From Kosakonia arachidis (lineage in GTDB: Bacteria; Pseudomonadota; Gammaproteobacteria; Enterobacterales; Enterobacteriaceae), in NCBI RefSeq assembly GCF_900116535.1, contig NZ_FPAU01000001.1, positions 186,001 through 250,000 on the forward strand: a DNA stretch of 64,000 nt. The letters are read 5' to 3'. Below the pieces are notes generated by a model. It saw only the letters and a program-made list of their open reading frames with translations, was not told where the DNA came from and did not search any database. Numbering within the stretch: the stretch's first letter is position 1; each line of letters starts with the position of its first letter. This document shows, one piece after another, positions 11,426 through 21,732 of this stretch. Both the position numbers and the translations under genes were made by a program.

Positions 11426-11525
11426 AAACCCGGAACAATATTTGTCATCTATTCACTATTACTTCCGTATATCTCACGTAATACTGGAACGCAACTGTGA
11501 ATGAGACATAACCGGAGAAAAGATG

Positions 11526-12344
11526 ATGGCGCGTTTGGCTGCCTTTGACATGGATGGCACCCTGTTAATGCCCGACCACCGTTTAGGTGAACAAACGGTC
11601 ACTGTGCTCCAGCGTCTGCGCGAACGGGATATCACCCTGACTTTTGCAACCGGGCGGCACGCGCTGGAGATGCGTAGCCTTATCAGTAGCCTGGCGCTGG
11701 ATGCTTTTTTGATCACCGGTAACGGGACACGCATCCATTCGCAGGAAGGCGAACTACTGTTCCGTCAGGATCTGAACCCGGAAGTGGCGGAACTTGTGCT
11801 GCACAGCACATGGGATACCCGCGCGACCCTTCACGTATTCAATGATGCCGGTTGGTTGACGGATAATGCGCTGCCAGAGTTGCTGGAAGCTCATCAGCTC
11901 AGCGGGTTTACCTACCAACTAGCCGATCTTAAGCGCTTGTCGGCTCACGATGTGACCAAGATTTGTTTTGTCGGCGATCATGATGATCTCTGCCGCCTGC
12001 GCATACAACTGAATGAGACGTTGGGAGCGCACGCGCACTTGTGCTTTTCTGCCACCGATTGTCTGGAAATCCTGCCGACAGGCTGTAACAAAGGTTCCGC
12101 GCTCGCGACGCTGAGCCTGTCGCTGGGGCTGACGTTGCAGGATTGCATGGCGTTTGGCGACGCGATGAATGACAGAGAGATGCTTGAAAGCGTGGGACAC
12201 GGCATGATCATGGGCAATGCCATGCCGCAGTTACGGGAAGCGCTGCCGCATTTACCGGTTATAGGACACTGCCAGAATCAGGCAGTATCACATTTTTTGA
12301 TGCACTGGCTGGACACACCCAATCTTCCTTATTCCCCCGAATGA
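11526..12344 (+). CDS. cof: HMP-PP phosphatase Cof (HAD family)
   Basis: Cof is a haloacid-dehalogenase-superfamily Cof/IIB phosphatase. The E. coli enzyme hydrolyses the thiamin intermediate HMP-pyrophosphate and other sugar phosphates. HAD motif I is FDMDGTLL (7-14), motif II FATGR, motif III Lys in VTKICF, and motif [11 protein letters not shown]. Starting at ATG 11526 gives 272 residues as in E. coli. The adjacent ATG at 11523 is possible, but GGAG at 11514-11517 is better spaced (8 nt) from 11526. A terminator shared with the convergent cdsH follows. Confidence 0.95.
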   Translation: MARLAAFDMDGTLLMPDHRLGEQTVTVLQRLRERDITLTFATGRHALEMRSLISSLALDAFLITGNGTRIHSQEGELLFRQDLNPEVAELVLHSTWDTRATLHVFNDAGWLTDNALPELLEAHQLSGFTYQLADLKRLSAHDVTKICFVGDHDDLCRLRIQLNETLGAHAHLCFSATDCLEILPTGCNKGSALATLSLSLGLTLQDCMAFGDAMNDREMLESVGHGMIMGNAMPQLREALPHLPVIGHCQNQAVSHFLMHWLDTPNLPYSPE

Positions 12345-12360
12345 AAAAGATTTTTCCAGC

Positions 12361-12387
12361 AAGCCGGGTTTTTACCCGGCTTTTTTG
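12361..12387 (+). terminator. Rho-independent terminator after cof
   Basis: AAGCCGGGT (12361-12369), loop TTTT, ACCCGGCTT (12374-12382), then T. A perfect 9-bp stem. Confidence 0.9.
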
Positions 12388-12449
12388 TGCACAGAAAACC
12401 CCCCATCCAGGCTGGGGGAGCAGTAAAGCTTTCAGCTTTGAGTCGGTTA

Positions 12450-13496
12450 TTATGCCGTCAGACTGGAGATTTCCGCGCGCCAGAGATCGATATCGCCGAT
12501 GTTTGCCGCCACCCATTGCGGGTTGTAGTAGGTTTCCAGATACCGCTCGCCGCTGTCGCACAGCAGCGTCACGATAGAACCGCTGCGTCCTTCGCCGCGC
12601 ATCCGCGCGGCGAGCTGTAGTGCGCCCCACATATTGGTACCGGTGGAGGCGCCCACTTTGCGGCCGATTTGTGTTTCCAGCCACTGCGCCGTTGCCACAC
12701 TGGCGGCATCGGGAACCCGCAGCATCTCGTCCACCACATCGGCAATAAAAGAAGGCTCCACACGTGGACGGCCAATCCCTTCGATTTTACTGCCTGTCGC
12801 GTTGCGCAGGCTGGCGTCGCGTTGCTGCCAGTAATCAAGGAACACCGAGTTTTCCGGATCCACCACCATCAACCGGGTACCATAACCCTGACAGCGAATA
12901 TAGCGACCAATGGTCGCTGAGGTGCCGCCTGTGCCTGCGCTCATTACAATGTAATCCGGCACCGGATGCGGTTCATTTTTCATCTGACGGAAGATGCTGT
13001 CGGCAATATTGTTGTTGCCGCGCCAGTCGGTTGCGCGTTCAGCAAACGTGAACTGATCCATGTAATGTCCGTTCAGCTCTTTTGCCAGCCGTTCCGATTC
13101 CGCATAGATCTCACAGGCGCTGTCAACAAAGTGGCAGCGGCCGCCATAAAACGCGATCTGCTCGATTTTGCGTTTAGCCGTGCAGTAAGGCATGACCGCG
13201 ATAAAGGGTAGCCCCAGCAACCGCGCGAACCAGGCTTCGGAAACGGCGGTTGAACCGGAGGAGGCCTCAATAATGGTCGTGCCTTCTTTGATCCAGCCGT
13301 TGCACAAACCATACAGGAACAATGAGCGCGCCAGTCGGTGTTTCAGGCTACCGGTAGGATGCGTGCTTTCATCTTTCAGGTAGAGATTGATCCCCGGAAA
13401 AGCCGGCAGCATCAGGCGAATAAGGTGCGTATCAGCAGAACGCTGTGCATCGGCATTAATTTCATTGATAGCGTATTTGACCCAACTGCAATTCAT
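12450..13496 (-). CDS. cdsH: PLP-dependent L-cysteine desulfhydrase (CdsH-type)
   Basis: This is a fold-type II PLP enzyme of the cysteine synthase/beta-lyase family, 348 residues from ATG 13496. The PLP lysine is in [11 protein letters not shown] (Lys52), and a phosphate-binding loop [12 protein letters not shown] is present. A gene at this locus in Salmonella, beside ybaO/decR, is the L-cysteine desulfhydrase CdsH, which degrades cysteine to pyruvate, ammonia and sulfide; the identification here rests on family and position. E. coli K-12 lacks it at this spot. It is divergently transcribed from the regulator decR, which fits cysteine-responsive control. Confidence 0.85.
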   Translation of the reverse strand: MNCSWVKYAINEINADAQRSADTHLIRLMLPAFPGINLYLKDESTHPTGSLKHRLARSLFLYGLCNGWIKEGTTIIEASSGSTAVSEAWFARLLGLPFIAVMPYCTAKRKIEQIAFYGGRCHFVDSACEIYAESERLAKELNGHYMDQFTFAERATDWRGNNNIADSIFRQMKNEPHPVPDYIVMSAGTGGTSATIGRYIRCQGYGTRLMVVDPENSVFLDYWQQRDASLRNATGSKIEGIGRPRVEPSFIADVVDEMLRVPDAASVATAQWLETQIGRKVGASTGTNMWGALQLAARMRGEGRSGSIVTLLCDSGERYLETYYNPQWVAANIGDIDLWRAEISSLTA

Positions 13497-13584
13497 GGCG
13501 GTTATCCGTTTGTCTCTTTGTGCCCAGTCTAGCGAAAGCAAAAGAAAAAAGGGTTGCCATTTAGCCTTTGTGTTAGACTATAAA

Positions 13585-13599
13585 GAGAAAAATATTCTC
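13585..13599. promoter_or_regulatory. Candidate operator in cdsH-decR intergenic region
   Basis: The inverted repeat GAGAA-N5-TTCTC with an AT-rich centre lies 12 bp before the decR start. Its symmetry and AT-rich core resemble Lrp/AsnC-family sites. DecR binding would allow autoregulation and control of the divergent cdsH. Confidence 0.4.
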
Positions 13600-13611
13600 C
13601 AGGATTCCACA

Positions 13612-14070
13612 ATGTTAGATCAAGTTGACCGCAAACTGCTCTCTCTGCTGCAACAGGATTGTTCGCTTTCTTTGCAGGCGCTGGCAGATGCCGTTAATCT
13701 GACCACTACTCCCTGCTGGAAACGTCTGAAGCGGCTGGAAGACGATGGAATTTTGCTCGGTCGTGTCGCTGTGCTGGACGCTGAAAAACTGGGACTGAAT
13801 TTGACGGCCTTCGTGCTGATTAAAACTCAGCACCACAGTAGCGACTGGTATTGCCGCTTTGTCAGTGAAGTGACGCAAATGCCGGAAGTGCTCGGTTTCT
13901 GGCGCATGGCGGGGGAGTATGATTATCTGCTGCGCGTGCAGGTGGCAGACATGAAACGCTATGACAACTTTTATAAGAAGCTAGTAAACAGCGTGCCGGG
14001 GCTGTCAGATGTCACTTCTAGCTTTGCAATGGAGCAGATAAAATACACCACGGCTTTGCCCATTGAATAA
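13612..14070 (+). CDS. decR: Lrp/AsnC-family regulator DecR (YbaO)
   Basis: The 152-residue regulator has an N-terminal helix-turn-helix ([42 protein letters not shown]) and a C-terminal RAM/AsnC ligand-binding domain. In E. coli, DecR senses cysteine and activates a cysteine desulfidase locus for detoxification. Here it sits directly divergent from a cysteine desulfhydrase, which is its likely target. The ATG at 13612 gives the E. coli length; the longer open frame starting within cdsH was rejected. mdlA begins 49 bp downstream on the same strand. Confidence 0.92.
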   Translation: MLDQVDRKLLSLLQQDCSLSLQALADAVNLTTTPCWKRLKRLEDDGILLGRVAVLDAEKLGLNLTAFVLIKTQHHSSDWYCRFVSEVTQMPEVLGFWRMAGEYDYLLRVQVADMKRYDNFYKKLVNSVPGLSDVTSSFAMEQIKYTTALPIE

Positions 14071-14119
14071 TGCTTAGGCTAAACCAATAGCCGGAAAATC
14101 ACCTTCAGGATATAACCGC

Positions 14120-15883
14120 GTGCGATTATTTGCCCAGTTAGGCTGGTACTTTCGCCGGGAGTGGCAACGCTACCTTGGTGCAGTGGCCTTACTTATCATC
14201 ATTGCTATTTTGCAACTCATTCCGCCCAAAGTGGTGGGGGTGATTGTCGATGGCGTAACCGAACAGCATTACAGTACGTCACAGGTGTGGATGTGGATTG
14301 GCGTACTGGTTGCAGTCGCCATTGTCACCTATCTGCTGCGTTATGTCTGGCGCGTCTGGTTATTTGGCGCTTCTTATCAACTGGCCGTGGAGTTGCGTGA
14401 AGATTTCTATCGTCAACTGAGCCGCCAGCATCCGGAGTTTTACCTGCGTCACCGTACCGGTGATTTAATGGCACGCGCAACGAATGACGTTGATCGCGTT
14501 GTGTTTGCTGCCGGTGAAGGTGTGTTGACGTTAGTGGATTCGTTGGTGATGGGCTGCGTGGTATTGGTGGTGATGTCGACGCAAATCAGTTGGCAACTCA
14601 CACTGCTCTCGCTGCTGCCGATGCCGATTATGGCGCTGGTTATCAAGCGTTACGGCGATCAGTTGCACCAGCGTTTTAAGCTAGCGCAGGCGGCATTCTC
14701 TGCGCTTAACGATCGTACGCAGGAGAGCATGACCAGCATTCGCATGATCAAAGCTTTCGGTCTGGAGGATCGCCAGTCGGCGCTGTTTGCAACGGAAGCC
14801 GCCGACACGGGGGCGAAAAATATGCGCGTCGCCCGCGTTGATGCGCGTTTTGATCCAACCATTTACATTGCTATTGGACTGGCGAACATGCTGGCGATTG
14901 GTGGCGGTAGCTGGATGATTGTCCATGGTACGCTGACGCTCGGTCAGCTCACCAGTTTTGCCATGTATCTGGGTTTAATGATTTGGCCAATGCTGGCGCT
15001 GGCATGGATGTTTAACATCGTGGAACGCGGAAGTGCGGCTTACAGCCGAATCCGCGACATGCTGGCAGAAGCGCCGGTAGTGAATGACGGCAGTGAGCCG
15101 GTGCCGGAAGGGCGCGGCAATCTGACTATTGCTATCCGTGAATTTCGCTATCCGCAGATGGAAATCGCCGTGCTGAATAATGTTAACGCGCTACTGACAC
15201 CGGGCCAGATGCTGGGTATCTGCGGGCCGACCGGCGCCGGGAAAACCACCTTGCTGGCGTTAATTCAGCGCCATTTTGACGTCGGGCAGGGAGATATTCG
15301 TTTCCACAATATTCCCCTTCAGCAATTGAAGCTGGATGTCTGGCGCAGCCGTCTGGCGGTAGTGAATCAGACTCCTTTCCTCTTTTCCGATACGGTGGGT
15401 AATAATATTGCCTTAGGCAAACCCGGCGCTACACAGGAAGAGATTGAACACGTAGCGAAGCTTGCCAGTGTGCATGACGACATTCTGCGTCTGCCGCAGG
15501 GCTATGATACGGAAGTGGGCGAGCGCGGCGTGATGCTTTCTGGTGGCCAAAAACAGCGCATTTCGATTGCACGCGCACTGCTGCTCAATGCTGAGATCCT
15601 GATTCTGGATGATGCGTTGTCGGCCGTTGACGGTCGAACCGAACATCAAATTTTGCATAACCTGCGCCAGTGGGGCGAAGGACGTACGGTCATTATCAGC
15701 GCACATCGCCTGTCGGCGCTGACAGAAGCCAGTGAGATTTTAGTCATGCAGCATGGACATATTGCCCAGCGTGGCCAGCATGAGCAGCTTGCTCGCCAAC
15801 CGGGCTGGTATCGCGATATGTATCGCTACCAGCAACTGGAAGCCGCCCTGAATGACGTACCGCAGGAGGCAGCCGATGCGTAA
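14120..15883 (+). CDS. mdlA: ABC-type multidrug exporter half-transporter MdlA
   Basis: A 587-residue half-transporter: an N-terminal six-helix type I exporter domain (~10-300) and a C-terminal nucleotide-binding domain with Walker [10 protein letters not shown] and signature LSGGQKQR. It has a GTG start and only a weak ribosome site (AGGA about 11 nt upstream). It overlaps the start of mdlB by 8 nt, so the two are translationally coupled and very likely form a heterodimer. The physiological substrate is unknown. E. coli MdlA is 590 residues. Confidence 0.95.
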   Translation: MRLFAQLGWYFRREWQRYLGAVALLIIIAILQLIPPKVVGVIVDGVTEQHYSTSQVWMWIGVLVAVAIVTYLLRYVWRVWLFGASYQLAVELREDFYRQLSRQHPEFYLRHRTGDLMARATNDVDRVVFAAGEGVLTLVDSLVMGCVVLVVMSTQISWQLTLLSLLPMPIMALVIKRYGDQLHQRFKLAQAAFSALNDRTQESMTSIRMIKAFGLEDRQSALFATEAADTGAKNMRVARVDARFDPTIYIAIGLANMLAIGGGSWMIVHGTLTLGQLTSFAMYLGLMIWPMLALAWMFNIVERGSAAYSRIRDMLAEAPVVNDGSEPVPEGRGNLTIAIREFRYPQMEIAVLNNVNALLTPGQMLGICGPTGAGKTTLLALIQRHFDVGQGDIRFHNIPLQQLKLDVWRSRLAVVNQTPFLFSDTVGNNIALGKPGATQEEIEHVAKLASVHDDILRLPQGYDTEVGERGVMLSGGQKQRISIARALLLNAEILILDDALSAVDGRTEHQILHNLRQWGEGRTVIISAHRLSALTEASEILVMQHGHIAQRGQHEQLARQPGWYRDMYRYQQLEAALNDVPQEAADA

Positions 15884-17654
15884 TTTCTCACGACAGTGGC
15901 CGACACTGAAACGGCTGCTGGTGTATGGCAAACCGTGGCGCAAGCAGTTGATCAAAGCGGTGCTGATGCTGTGGGTTGCGGCGATTGCGGAAGTCTCTGG
16001 TCCGGCGCTGATAAGCTACTTTATCGATAATATGGTGGCCAAAAGCTATCTGCCACTTGCGCTGGTCGCCGGTCTGGCAGTGGTTTATGTCGGCCTGCAA
16101 CTGCTGGCGGCGCTACTGCACTATCGTCAGTCGCTGCTGTTTAACCAGACGGCGGTCGGCGTGGTACAACAACTGCGTACCGATGTGATGGATGCCGCGC
16201 TGCGCCAGCCGTTGAGCGAATTTGATACCCAGCCGGTCGGACAGATTATCTCTCGCGTGACTAATGACACCGAAGTGATCCGCGATCTTTATGTCACGGT
16301 GGTGGCGACGGTGCTGCGCAGCGCCGCGTTGATTGGCGCGATGCTGGTCGCCATGTTTAGCCTCGACTGGCGGATGGCGCTGGTGGCGATGACGATTTTC
16401 CCGGCAGTGCTGATCGTTATGCTGATCTATCAGCGCTTCAGCACACCGATTGTGCGCAGGATGCGTGCCTACCTTGCTGACATTAACGACGGCTTTAACG
16501 AAATTATTAACGGCATGAGTGTGATTCAGCAGTTCCGCCAGCAGACACGCTTTGGTGAACGTATGGGCGATGCCAGCCGTTCCCACTATCTTGCGCGCAT
16601 GCAAACTCTGCGGCTGGATGGTTTTCTGCTGCGCCCGCTGCTAAGTCTTTTCTCGGCGCTGGTACTCTGTGGGCTGCTGATGTTGTTTGGTTTCTCCTCC
16701 GTCGGCACGGTAGAGGTCGGTGTGCTGTATGCGTTTATCAGCTATCTTGGCCGTTTGAATGAACCGCTGATTGAGTTGACAACGCAGCAATCGATGCTGC
16801 AGCAGGCGGTTGTCGCTGGCGAGCGTGTGTTCGAACTGATGGATCGGCCGCGCCAGTCTTATGGTTACGATGATACGCCGCTACGCAGTGGCGCCATTGA
16901 TATTGAGAATGTTTCGTTCGCCTATCGCGACGATCAACTGGTGCTGCAGGATATTTCGCTGTCGGTTGCGCCGCGCAGTTTTGTGGCCTTAGTGGGGCAT
17001 ACTGGCAGCGGAAAAAGTACGCTCGCCAGCCTCTTGATGGGTTATTACCCGCTTACGCAGGGCGAGATCCGCCTCGACGGAAGGCCAATCTCTGCGCTCA
17101 GCCATACGGCGCTGCGCAAAGGCGTGGCGATGGTGCAACAGGATCCAGTGGTACTGGCGGACAGCTTTTTTACCAATGTGACACTGGGGCGCGATATCAG
17201 TGAAGCGCAGGTGTGGCAGGCACTGGAGACAGTACAACTTGCGGAACTGGCGCGCGGTATGAGTGCGGGTATTCATACCCCGCTCGGCGAGCAGGGAAAT
17301 AATCTCTCTGTTGGGCAAAAACAGCTGCTGGCGCTGGCGCGTGTGCTGGTCAATACACCGCCGATCCTGATCCTTGATGAGGCAACGGCAAATATCGACT
17401 CCGGTACCGAGCAGGCAATCCAGCATGCGCTGGCGGCGGTGCGTAAGAAAACCACCCTGGTGGTGATCGCCCACCGTTTATCGACTATTGTTGAGGCCGA
17501 AACCATCCTTGTGTTACATCGTGGACAGGCCGTGGAACACGGAACGCACCAGCAATTGTTGGCCGCGAAAGGGCGCTACTGGCAGATGTATCAACTGCAA
17601 CTGGCCGGGGAAGAATTGGCGGCCAGTGCGCGAGAAGAGTCGCTTATCGCGTGA
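15876..17654 (+). CDS. mdlB: ABC-type multidrug exporter half-transporter MdlB
   Basis: The partner of MdlA: 592 residues from ATG 15876, which lies inside the last codons of mdlA and is preceded by AGGAGG. An N-terminal exporter transmembrane domain is followed by an ATPase domain with Walker [10 protein letters not shown], signature LSVGQKQL and Walker [10 protein letters not shown]. In MdlA the residue after Walker B is Asp (LILDDALS), so only this half carries the canonical catalytic glutamate, as in heterodimeric exporters with one degenerate site. Confidence 0.95.
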   Translation: MRNFSRQWPTLKRLLVYGKPWRKQLIKAVLMLWVAAIAEVSGPALISYFIDNMVAKSYLPLALVAGLAVVYVGLQLLAALLHYRQSLLFNQTAVGVVQQLRTDVMDAALRQPLSEFDTQPVGQIISRVTNDTEVIRDLYVTVVATVLRSAALIGAMLVAMFSLDWRMALVAMTIFPAVLIVMLIYQRFSTPIVRRMRAYLADINDGFNEIINGMSVIQQFRQQTRFGERMGDASRSHYLARMQTLRLDGFLLRPLLSLFSALVLCGLLMLFGFSSVGTVEVGVLYAFISYLGRLNEPLIELTTQQSMLQQAVVAGERVFELMDRPRQSYGYDDTPLRSGAIDIENVSFAYRDDQLVLQDISLSVAPRSFVALVGHTGSGKSTLASLLMGYYPLTQGEIRLDGRPISALSHTALRKGVAMVQQDPVVLADSFFTNVTLGRDISEAQVWQALETVQLAELARGMSAGIHTPLGEQGNNLSVGQKQLLALARVLVNTPPILILDEATANIDSGTEQAIQHALAAVRKKTTLVVIAHRLSTIVEAETILVLHRGQAVEHGTHQQLLAAKGRYWQMYQLQLAGEELAASAREESLIA

Positions 17655-17671
17655 TGCACCAAAATTAGGCA
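17655..17671 (+). promoter_or_regulatory. Possible distal NtrC site upstream of glnK
   Basis: TGCACCA-AAA-TTAGGCA: the left half is a perfect NtrC half-site and the right half has three mismatches to TGGTGCA. It begins at the mdlB stop and is about 200 bp upstream of the predicted glnK transcription start. Confidence 0.4.
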
Positions 17672-17707
17672 TGCTACTGACAGTATTCTCTGTTGGTGCA
17701 AAAAAGT

Positions 17708-17739
17708 AACGCACCATGCACTGTTATGGTGCGTTTTTC
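17708..17739 (+). terminator. Terminator after mdlB, overlapping an NtrC site
   Basis: AACGCACCAT (17708-17717), 8-nt loop, ATGGTGCGTT (17726-17735), then T. The 10-bp stem is perfect. Confidence 0.85.
17717..17733 (+). promoter_or_regulatory. NtrC enhancer site for glnK-amtB
   Basis: TGCACTG-TTA-TGGTGCG matches the NtrC consensus TGCACCA-N3-TGGTGCA at 11 of 14 defined positions. Its centre lies about 140 bp upstream of the expected start from the sigma-54 promoter, a normal enhancer distance. It shares bases with the loop and right arm of the mdlB terminator. Confidence 0.75.
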
Positions 17740-17838
17740 TTTTCTGGCACCAGTCCGAATCGCGAGCCAGCATTTTTCCCTTTCCGCTTTTCCCGGCCTG
17801 TCTGCACTAACAATCTGAAATTGTCCTCGTTTTCATTG

Positions 17839-17856
17839 TTGGCACACCGCTTGCAA
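17839..17856 (+). promoter_or_regulatory. Sigma-54 promoter of glnK-amtB
   Basis: TTGGCACACCGCTTGCA: the GG (-24) at 17841-17842 and GC (-12) at 17853-17854 have the required spacing and fit TGGCAC-N5-TTGCA. It is 55 bp upstream of the glnK start codon. Confidence 0.9.
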
Positions 17857-17910
17857 TATCTATTACGTGTTAGCTGCGGCCATTATCGAATTTCGACTGG
17901 AGGGGGATCT

Positions 17911-18249
17911 ATGAAGCTGGTTACCGTGGTGATTAAACCATTCAAACTCGAAGACGTTCGTGAAGCACTGTCTTCTATTGGTATTCAAGGGCTGACCGTG
18001 ACTGAAGTTAAAGGTTTCGGGCGTCAGAAAGGTCATGCCGAGCTGTACCGCGGTGCGGAATATAGCGTCAATTTCCTGCCTAAAGTGAAAATTGATGTGG
18101 CAATTGCGGATGATCAACTCGATGAAGTGATCGATGTGATCAGCAAAGCGGCCTACACCGGAAAAATTGGCGACGGTAAAATTTTCGTTGCTGAGTTGCA
18201 ACGCGTAATTCGTATTCGTACCGGCGAAGCCGACGAAGCAGCACTGTAA
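17911..18249 (+). CDS. glnK: Nitrogen regulatory PII-like protein GlnK
   Basis: GlnK is a 112-residue trimeric PII protein that binds ATP, ADP and 2-oxoglutarate. It plugs the AmtB ammonium channel when nitrogen becomes sufficient. The uridylylation target Tyr51 lies in the T-loop (RGAEYSVNFLPK). The PII signatures are intact. ATG 17911 follows a strong GGAGGGGG site; the longer upstream frame runs into the promoter. amtB follows after 32 bp in the same operon. Nitrogen limitation should induce both through NtrC and sigma-54. Confidence 0.98.
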   Translation: MKLVTVVIKPFKLEDVREALSSIGIQGLTVTEVKGFGRQKGHAELYRGAEYSVNFLPKVKIDVAIADDQLDEVIDVISKAAYTGKIGDGKIFVAELQRVIRIRTGEADEAAL

Positions 18250-18281
18250 TAGCTGGCCACACAGTGATAGGGATTGGAACA

Positions 18282-19568
18282 ATGAAAAACACAACATTAA
18301 AAACAGGTCTTGCTTCACTGGCATTGCTGCCAGGTCTGGCGATGGCGGCTCCCGCTGTGGCAGATAAAGCAGACAACGGCTTTATGATGATTTCTACTGC
18401 GCTGGTGCTGTTTATGAGCATCCCGGGCATCGCGCTGTTTTACGGCGGCCTGATCCGCGGTAAAAACGTGCTCTCCATGCTGACGCAGGTCGCGGTCACC
18501 TTCGCGCTGGTATGCGTTCTGTGGGTGGTTTATGGCTACTCTCTGGCTTTTAGCGAGGGTAACAGCTTCTTCGGCAGCTTCAACTGGGTAATGCTGAAGA
18601 ATATCGAACTGACTGCGGTCATGGGAAGTATCTACCAATATATCCACGTTGCTTTCCAGGGCTCTTTCGCCTGTATCACCGTGGGCCTGATTGTTGGGGC
18701 GTTGGCGGAACGTATTCGCTTCTCTGCGGTGCTCATTTTCGTGGTGGTATGGCTGACTCTCTCCTACGTGCCAATTGCACACATGGTATGGGGCGGCGGT
18801 CTGCTGGCAACGCATGGCGCGCTGGACTTCGCTGGTGGTACGGTGGTGCATATCAACGCCGCTGTTGCAGGCCTGGTGGGTGCTTACCTGATTGGCAAAC
18901 GTGTGGGCTTTGGCAAAGAAGCATTCAAACCGCATAACCTGCCAATGGTCTTTACCGGCACCGCTATCCTCTATGTGGGTTGGTTCGGTTTCAACGCCGG
19001 TTCTGCAAGTGCTGCTAACGAAATCGCCGGGCTGGCCTTCTTGAATACCGTAGTGGCTACAGCTGGTGCAATCCTTGCGTGGGTGTTCGGTGAGTGGGCG
19101 TTGCGTGGCAAACCGTCTCTGCTGGGTGCATGTTCTGGCGCGATTGCAGGCCTGGTTGGTATTACTCCAGCGTGTGGTTATGTGGGTGTTGGCGGCGCGC
19201 TGATTGTGGGCCTGGTGTCAGGTCTGGCAGGTCTGTGGGGTGTTACTGCACTGAAACGTATGCTGCGTGTTGACGATCCGTGTGACGTGTTTGGTGTGCA
19301 TGGCGTTTGCGGCATCGTTGGTTGTATCCTGACCGGCATCTTTGCCGCAACTTCCCTCGGCGGCGTCGGTTATGCACAAGGCGTGACTATGGGCCAGCAG
19401 GTACTGGTTCAGTTGGAAAGTATCGCTGTCACCATCGTATGGTCTGGTGTCGTGGCCTTTATCGGCTACAAACTGGCTGACATGACTGTGGGCCTGCGTG
19501 TACCGGAAGATCAAGAGCGTGAAGGTCTGGATGTTAACAGCCATGGTGAAAACGCCTACAACGCCTGA
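18282..19568 (+). CDS. amtB: Ammonium transporter AmtB
   Basis: AmtB is the trimeric inner-membrane ammonium channel. The 428 residues equal E. coli AmtB. A signal peptide (MKNTTLKTGLASLALLPGLAMA) precedes eleven membrane segments. Visible conserved parts include the periplasmic recruitment and gate aromatics (FQGSFAC; WFGFNAGSA) and the pore twin histidines in VVHINA and FGVHGVCG. The cytoplasmic C-terminal tail that contacts GlnK ends GLDVNSHGENAYNA. The in-frame GTG 18 bp upstream was rejected because the signal peptide begins at ATG 18282. Confidence 0.98.
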   Translation: MKNTTLKTGLASLALLPGLAMAAPAVADKADNGFMMISTALVLFMSIPGIALFYGGLIRGKNVLSMLTQVAVTFALVCVLWVVYGYSLAFSEGNSFFGSFNWVMLKNIELTAVMGSIYQYIHVAFQGSFACITVGLIVGALAERIRFSAVLIFVVVWLTLSYVPIAHMVWGGGLLATHGALDFAGGTVVHINAAVAGLVGAYLIGKRVGFGKEAFKPHNLPMVFTGTAILYVGWFGFNAGSASAANEIAGLAFLNTVVATAGAILAWVFGEWALRGKPSLLGACSGAIAGLVGITPACGYVGVGGALIVGLVSGLAGLWGVTALKRMLRVDDPCDVFGVHGVCGIVGCILTGIFAATSLGGVGYAQGVTMGQQVLVQLESIAVTIVWSGVVAFIGYKLADMTVGLRVPEDQEREGLDVNSHGENAYNA

Positions 19569-19595
19569 TTGAGTTGAGTTATCTCCTTAGCATAA

Positions 19596-19619
19596 AAAAG
19601 CCTCCATTCGGAGGCTTTT
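19596..19619. terminator. Bidirectional terminator between amtB and tesB
   Basis: AAAAGCCTCC (19596-19605), loop ATTC, GGAGGCTTTT (19610-19619): a perfect 10-bp stem with A- and T-rich flanks, serving both convergent genes. Confidence 0.9.
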
Positions 19620-19646
19620 CTTTTTGCAGAGACCTTTTGCAGAGGC

Positions 19647-20507
19647 TTAGTTGCGGTTGCGTATCACCCCTTCCTGCACAGTTGACGCCACCAGCACACC
19701 GTGTTGTGTGTAGAACTCCCCGCGTACGAAGCCGCGCGCCCCTGAGGCAGAAGTACTTTCCACGCTATAAAGCAGCCATTCATTCATATTGAATGGGCGA
19801 TGGAACCACATTGAGTGGTCGATGGTGGCAACCTGCATACCGTGCTCAAGGAAACCCACGCCGTGTGGCTGGAGTGCCACCGGCAGGAAGTTGAAGTCTG
19901 AGGCATAACCCAGTAGGTATTGATGGACGCGAAAGTCTTCCGGCACCACGCCGTTCGCGCGGATCCATACCTGGCGTGCAGGTTCGGCAATATGTCCTTT
20001 CAGCGGGTTGTGAAATTCTACCGGTCGGATCTCCAGCGGTTTATCGCTGAGGAATTTCTCTTTGACCAGCGGCGGCAACAAATGGGAGAGGGCATGAGCG
20101 ATATCGGTTTCGGATTTCAGTGAATCCGGTGCGGGTGCATCCGGCATCGGTTTTTGATGTTCGTAACCCGTCTCCGGTGCCTGGAACGAGGCGGTCATGT
20201 AAAAAATGGGCTTCCCGTTCTGGATCGCCGCCACGCGGCGAGCGCTGAAGCTGTTGCCATCGCGCAGAACTTCCACGTCATACACAATCGGTTTCAGGCT
20301 ATCGCCAGGACGCAGAAAGTAGCTGTGGAAGGAATGCACCAGACGTTCAGCGGGAACAGTTTCTTTAGCGGCGTACAGCGCCTGGCCGACAACCTGGCCG
20401 CCAAAGACCTGGCGTAGTCCTAAATCTTCGCTCTGGCCGCGAAATAAGCCTTCTTCGATTTTTTCCAGATTCAACAATGACAGCAGGTTAGAGAGTGCCT
20501 GACTCAT
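19647..20507 (-). CDS. tesB: Acyl-CoA thioesterase II
   Basis: TesB is a double-hotdog thioesterase of broad chain length. The 286 residues from ATG 20507 equal E. coli TesB. Both hotdog halves are visible, with [13 protein letters not shown] and [12 protein letters not shown] in the first and [16 protein letters not shown] ... [13 protein letters not shown] in the second, the latter carrying the known catalytic region (Asp/Thr/Gln in E. coli). An upstream extension of 28 residues in frame is not supported by homology. It is divergent from ybaY. Confidence 0.96.
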   Translation of the reverse strand: MSQALSNLLSLLNLEKIEEGLFRGQSEDLGLRQVFGGQVVGQALYAAKETVPAERLVHSFHSYFLRPGDSLKPIVYDVEVLRDGNSFSARRVAAIQNGKPIFYMTASFQAPETGYEHQKPMPDAPAPDSLKSETDIAHALSHLLPPLVKEKFLSDKPLEIRPVEFHNPLKGHIAEPARQVWIRANGVVPEDFRVHQYLLGYASDFNFLPVALQPHGVGFLEHGMQVATIDHSMWFHRPFNMNEWLLYSVESTSASGARGFVRGEFYTQHGVLVASTVQEGVIRNRN

Positions 20508-20722
20508 AAATTTCCTCAAATAAATAACGGCTGACTGAGCGAATAATCCGCTAAGTATAACCTGGGAAAGTGAGTGGTCCGATGGGTTCAATAATCTGAA
20601 TAAATGGGGCTTTGCAGGAATATATCGCGCTTATGTGCCAGACTTGTTCTCGTTACGATGGTTTAACCACCCATCCTGGCAGGCAAGCGTTCTGCCGGTG
20701 CATTGAAGATAAGGAGAAATCT

Positions 20723-21292
20723 ATGAAACTCGTGCACATGTTAAGTGGTTTGGCAGTTGCAGTTGCGCTCTCTGCCTGTGCTCAAAAAGGCGCTGACATT
20801 CCGACACCAGCACCTAATCCCGGCGCACCTGCGGCAACCAATAAAGCTGCGATTGCGCAACCCAATGTTTCCGGTACGATCTGGATCCGTCAGAAAGTGG
20901 CACTGCCGCCAAATGCGGTATTAACCGTGACTGTTTCTGATGCTTCCCAGGCGGATGCGCCGTCGAAAGTGCTGGCGCAGAAAGCCGTGCGTACTGAAGG
21001 TAAACAGGCTCCGTTCAGCTTCGTGCTGCCATTTAACCCGGCTGATATCCAGCCGAATGCCCGTATTCTGCTGAGTGCGGCCATTACCATCGACGATAAA
21101 ATTGTCTTTATCACCGATACGGTTAAACCGGTTATTAACCAGGGTGGAACTAAGGCGGATCTGACGTTGGTGCCAGTGCAGCAAACAGCCGTGCCGTTGC
21201 AGCAAAGCAGTGGCGCAGCTACGACCGTTCCTTCCACGTCCCCCACACAAGTGAACCCGTCTGAAGCCACTCCGGCGCCGACACAGTACTAA
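20723..21292 (+). CDS. ybaY: Outer-membrane lipoprotein YbaY
   Basis: A 189-residue lipoprotein with a signal peptide and lipobox LSAC; the lipidated residue is Cys19. The +2 residue is Ala, which predicts sorting to the outer membrane. The body is a YscW/YbaY-type beta-sandwich domain (VSGTIWIRQKVALPPNAVLTVTV). A long Pro/Thr/Ser/Gln-rich tail follows. In type III secretion systems YscW relatives act as secretin pilotins; the function of chromosomal YbaY is not established. AAGGAG precedes ATG 20723. Confidence 0.93.
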   Translation: MKLVHMLSGLAVAVALSACAQKGADIPTPAPNPGAPAATNKAAIAQPNVSGTIWIRQKVALPPNAVLTVTVSDASQADAPSKVLAQKAVRTEGKQAPFSFVLPFNPADIQPNARILLSAAITIDDKIVFITDTVKPVINQGGTKADLTLVPVQQTAVPLQQSSGAATTVPSTSPTQVNPSEATPAPTQY

Positions 21293-21297
21293 TAACG

Positions 21298-21326
21298 GCT
21301 CCTCTCCCCCGGGGGAGGAGCGTTTT
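21298..21326. terminator. Hairpin terminator between ybaY and atl
   Basis: GCTCCTC-TCCCC pairs with GGGGA-GGAGC across a CG-rich centre, followed by TTTT. It lies between convergent genes. Confidence 0.75.
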
Positions 21327-21636
21327 AGTAGATCCAACGGTAACGTTGTAAATCGATTTGCCCGCTGCCTGAAACAACCACGCCTTCAGCCAGTAATGCC
21401 TGACGCTGGCGCTGTAAATCCGGCCCGGTCAATGAGATGCAGCCATGACGATTCACTACCCGATGCCACGGTAACGCACTCCCTTCTGGTAAGCGTTTCA
21501 GTACACCACCCACCTGTCGCGCGGCGCGCGGAGATCCCGCCAGTTTCGCCACGTCGCCATAAGTTGTGACGTAACCTTCCGGTATTGCGGCAACGATTTG
21601 CCAGACTCGCTGCGGGAAAGAATCCTGTATATCCAT
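21325..21636 (-). CDS. atl: Alkyltransferase-like protein Atl (YbaZ)
   Basis: Atl resembles O6-alkylguanine-DNA methyltransferase but cannot transfer alkyl groups. The acceptor motif PCHRV is PWHRVV here (Trp for Cys), so it recognises O6-alkylguanine lesions and passes them to nucleotide excision repair. The DNA-binding core VWQIVAAIPEGYVTTYGDVAKLAG is intact. I chose ATG 21636 (103 residues) because AGGAT is well spaced upstream. ATG 21717 would give 130 residues, close to the annotated E. coli length, but has a weak ribosome site. Confidence 0.88.
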   Translation of the reverse strand: MDIQDSFPQRVWQIVAAIPEGYVTTYGDVAKLAGSPRAARQVGGVLKRLPEGSALPWHRVVNRHGCISLTGPDLQRQRQALLAEGVVVSGSGQIDLQRYRWIY

Positions 21637-21732
21637 GCTGATATCCTGAGGGAAGACTTTGCAGAATAAACAGCATAAAGCATGCTGTGAAGGGCCAGTT
21701 GCGCAATAAACCAGCATCCGCCCCGGCGCGGC

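Noticed and set aside
13387-13611. N-terminal extension of DecR into the cdsH region
   Set aside because: The family starts at [10 protein letters not shown]. The extension overlaps cdsH and the shared promoter.
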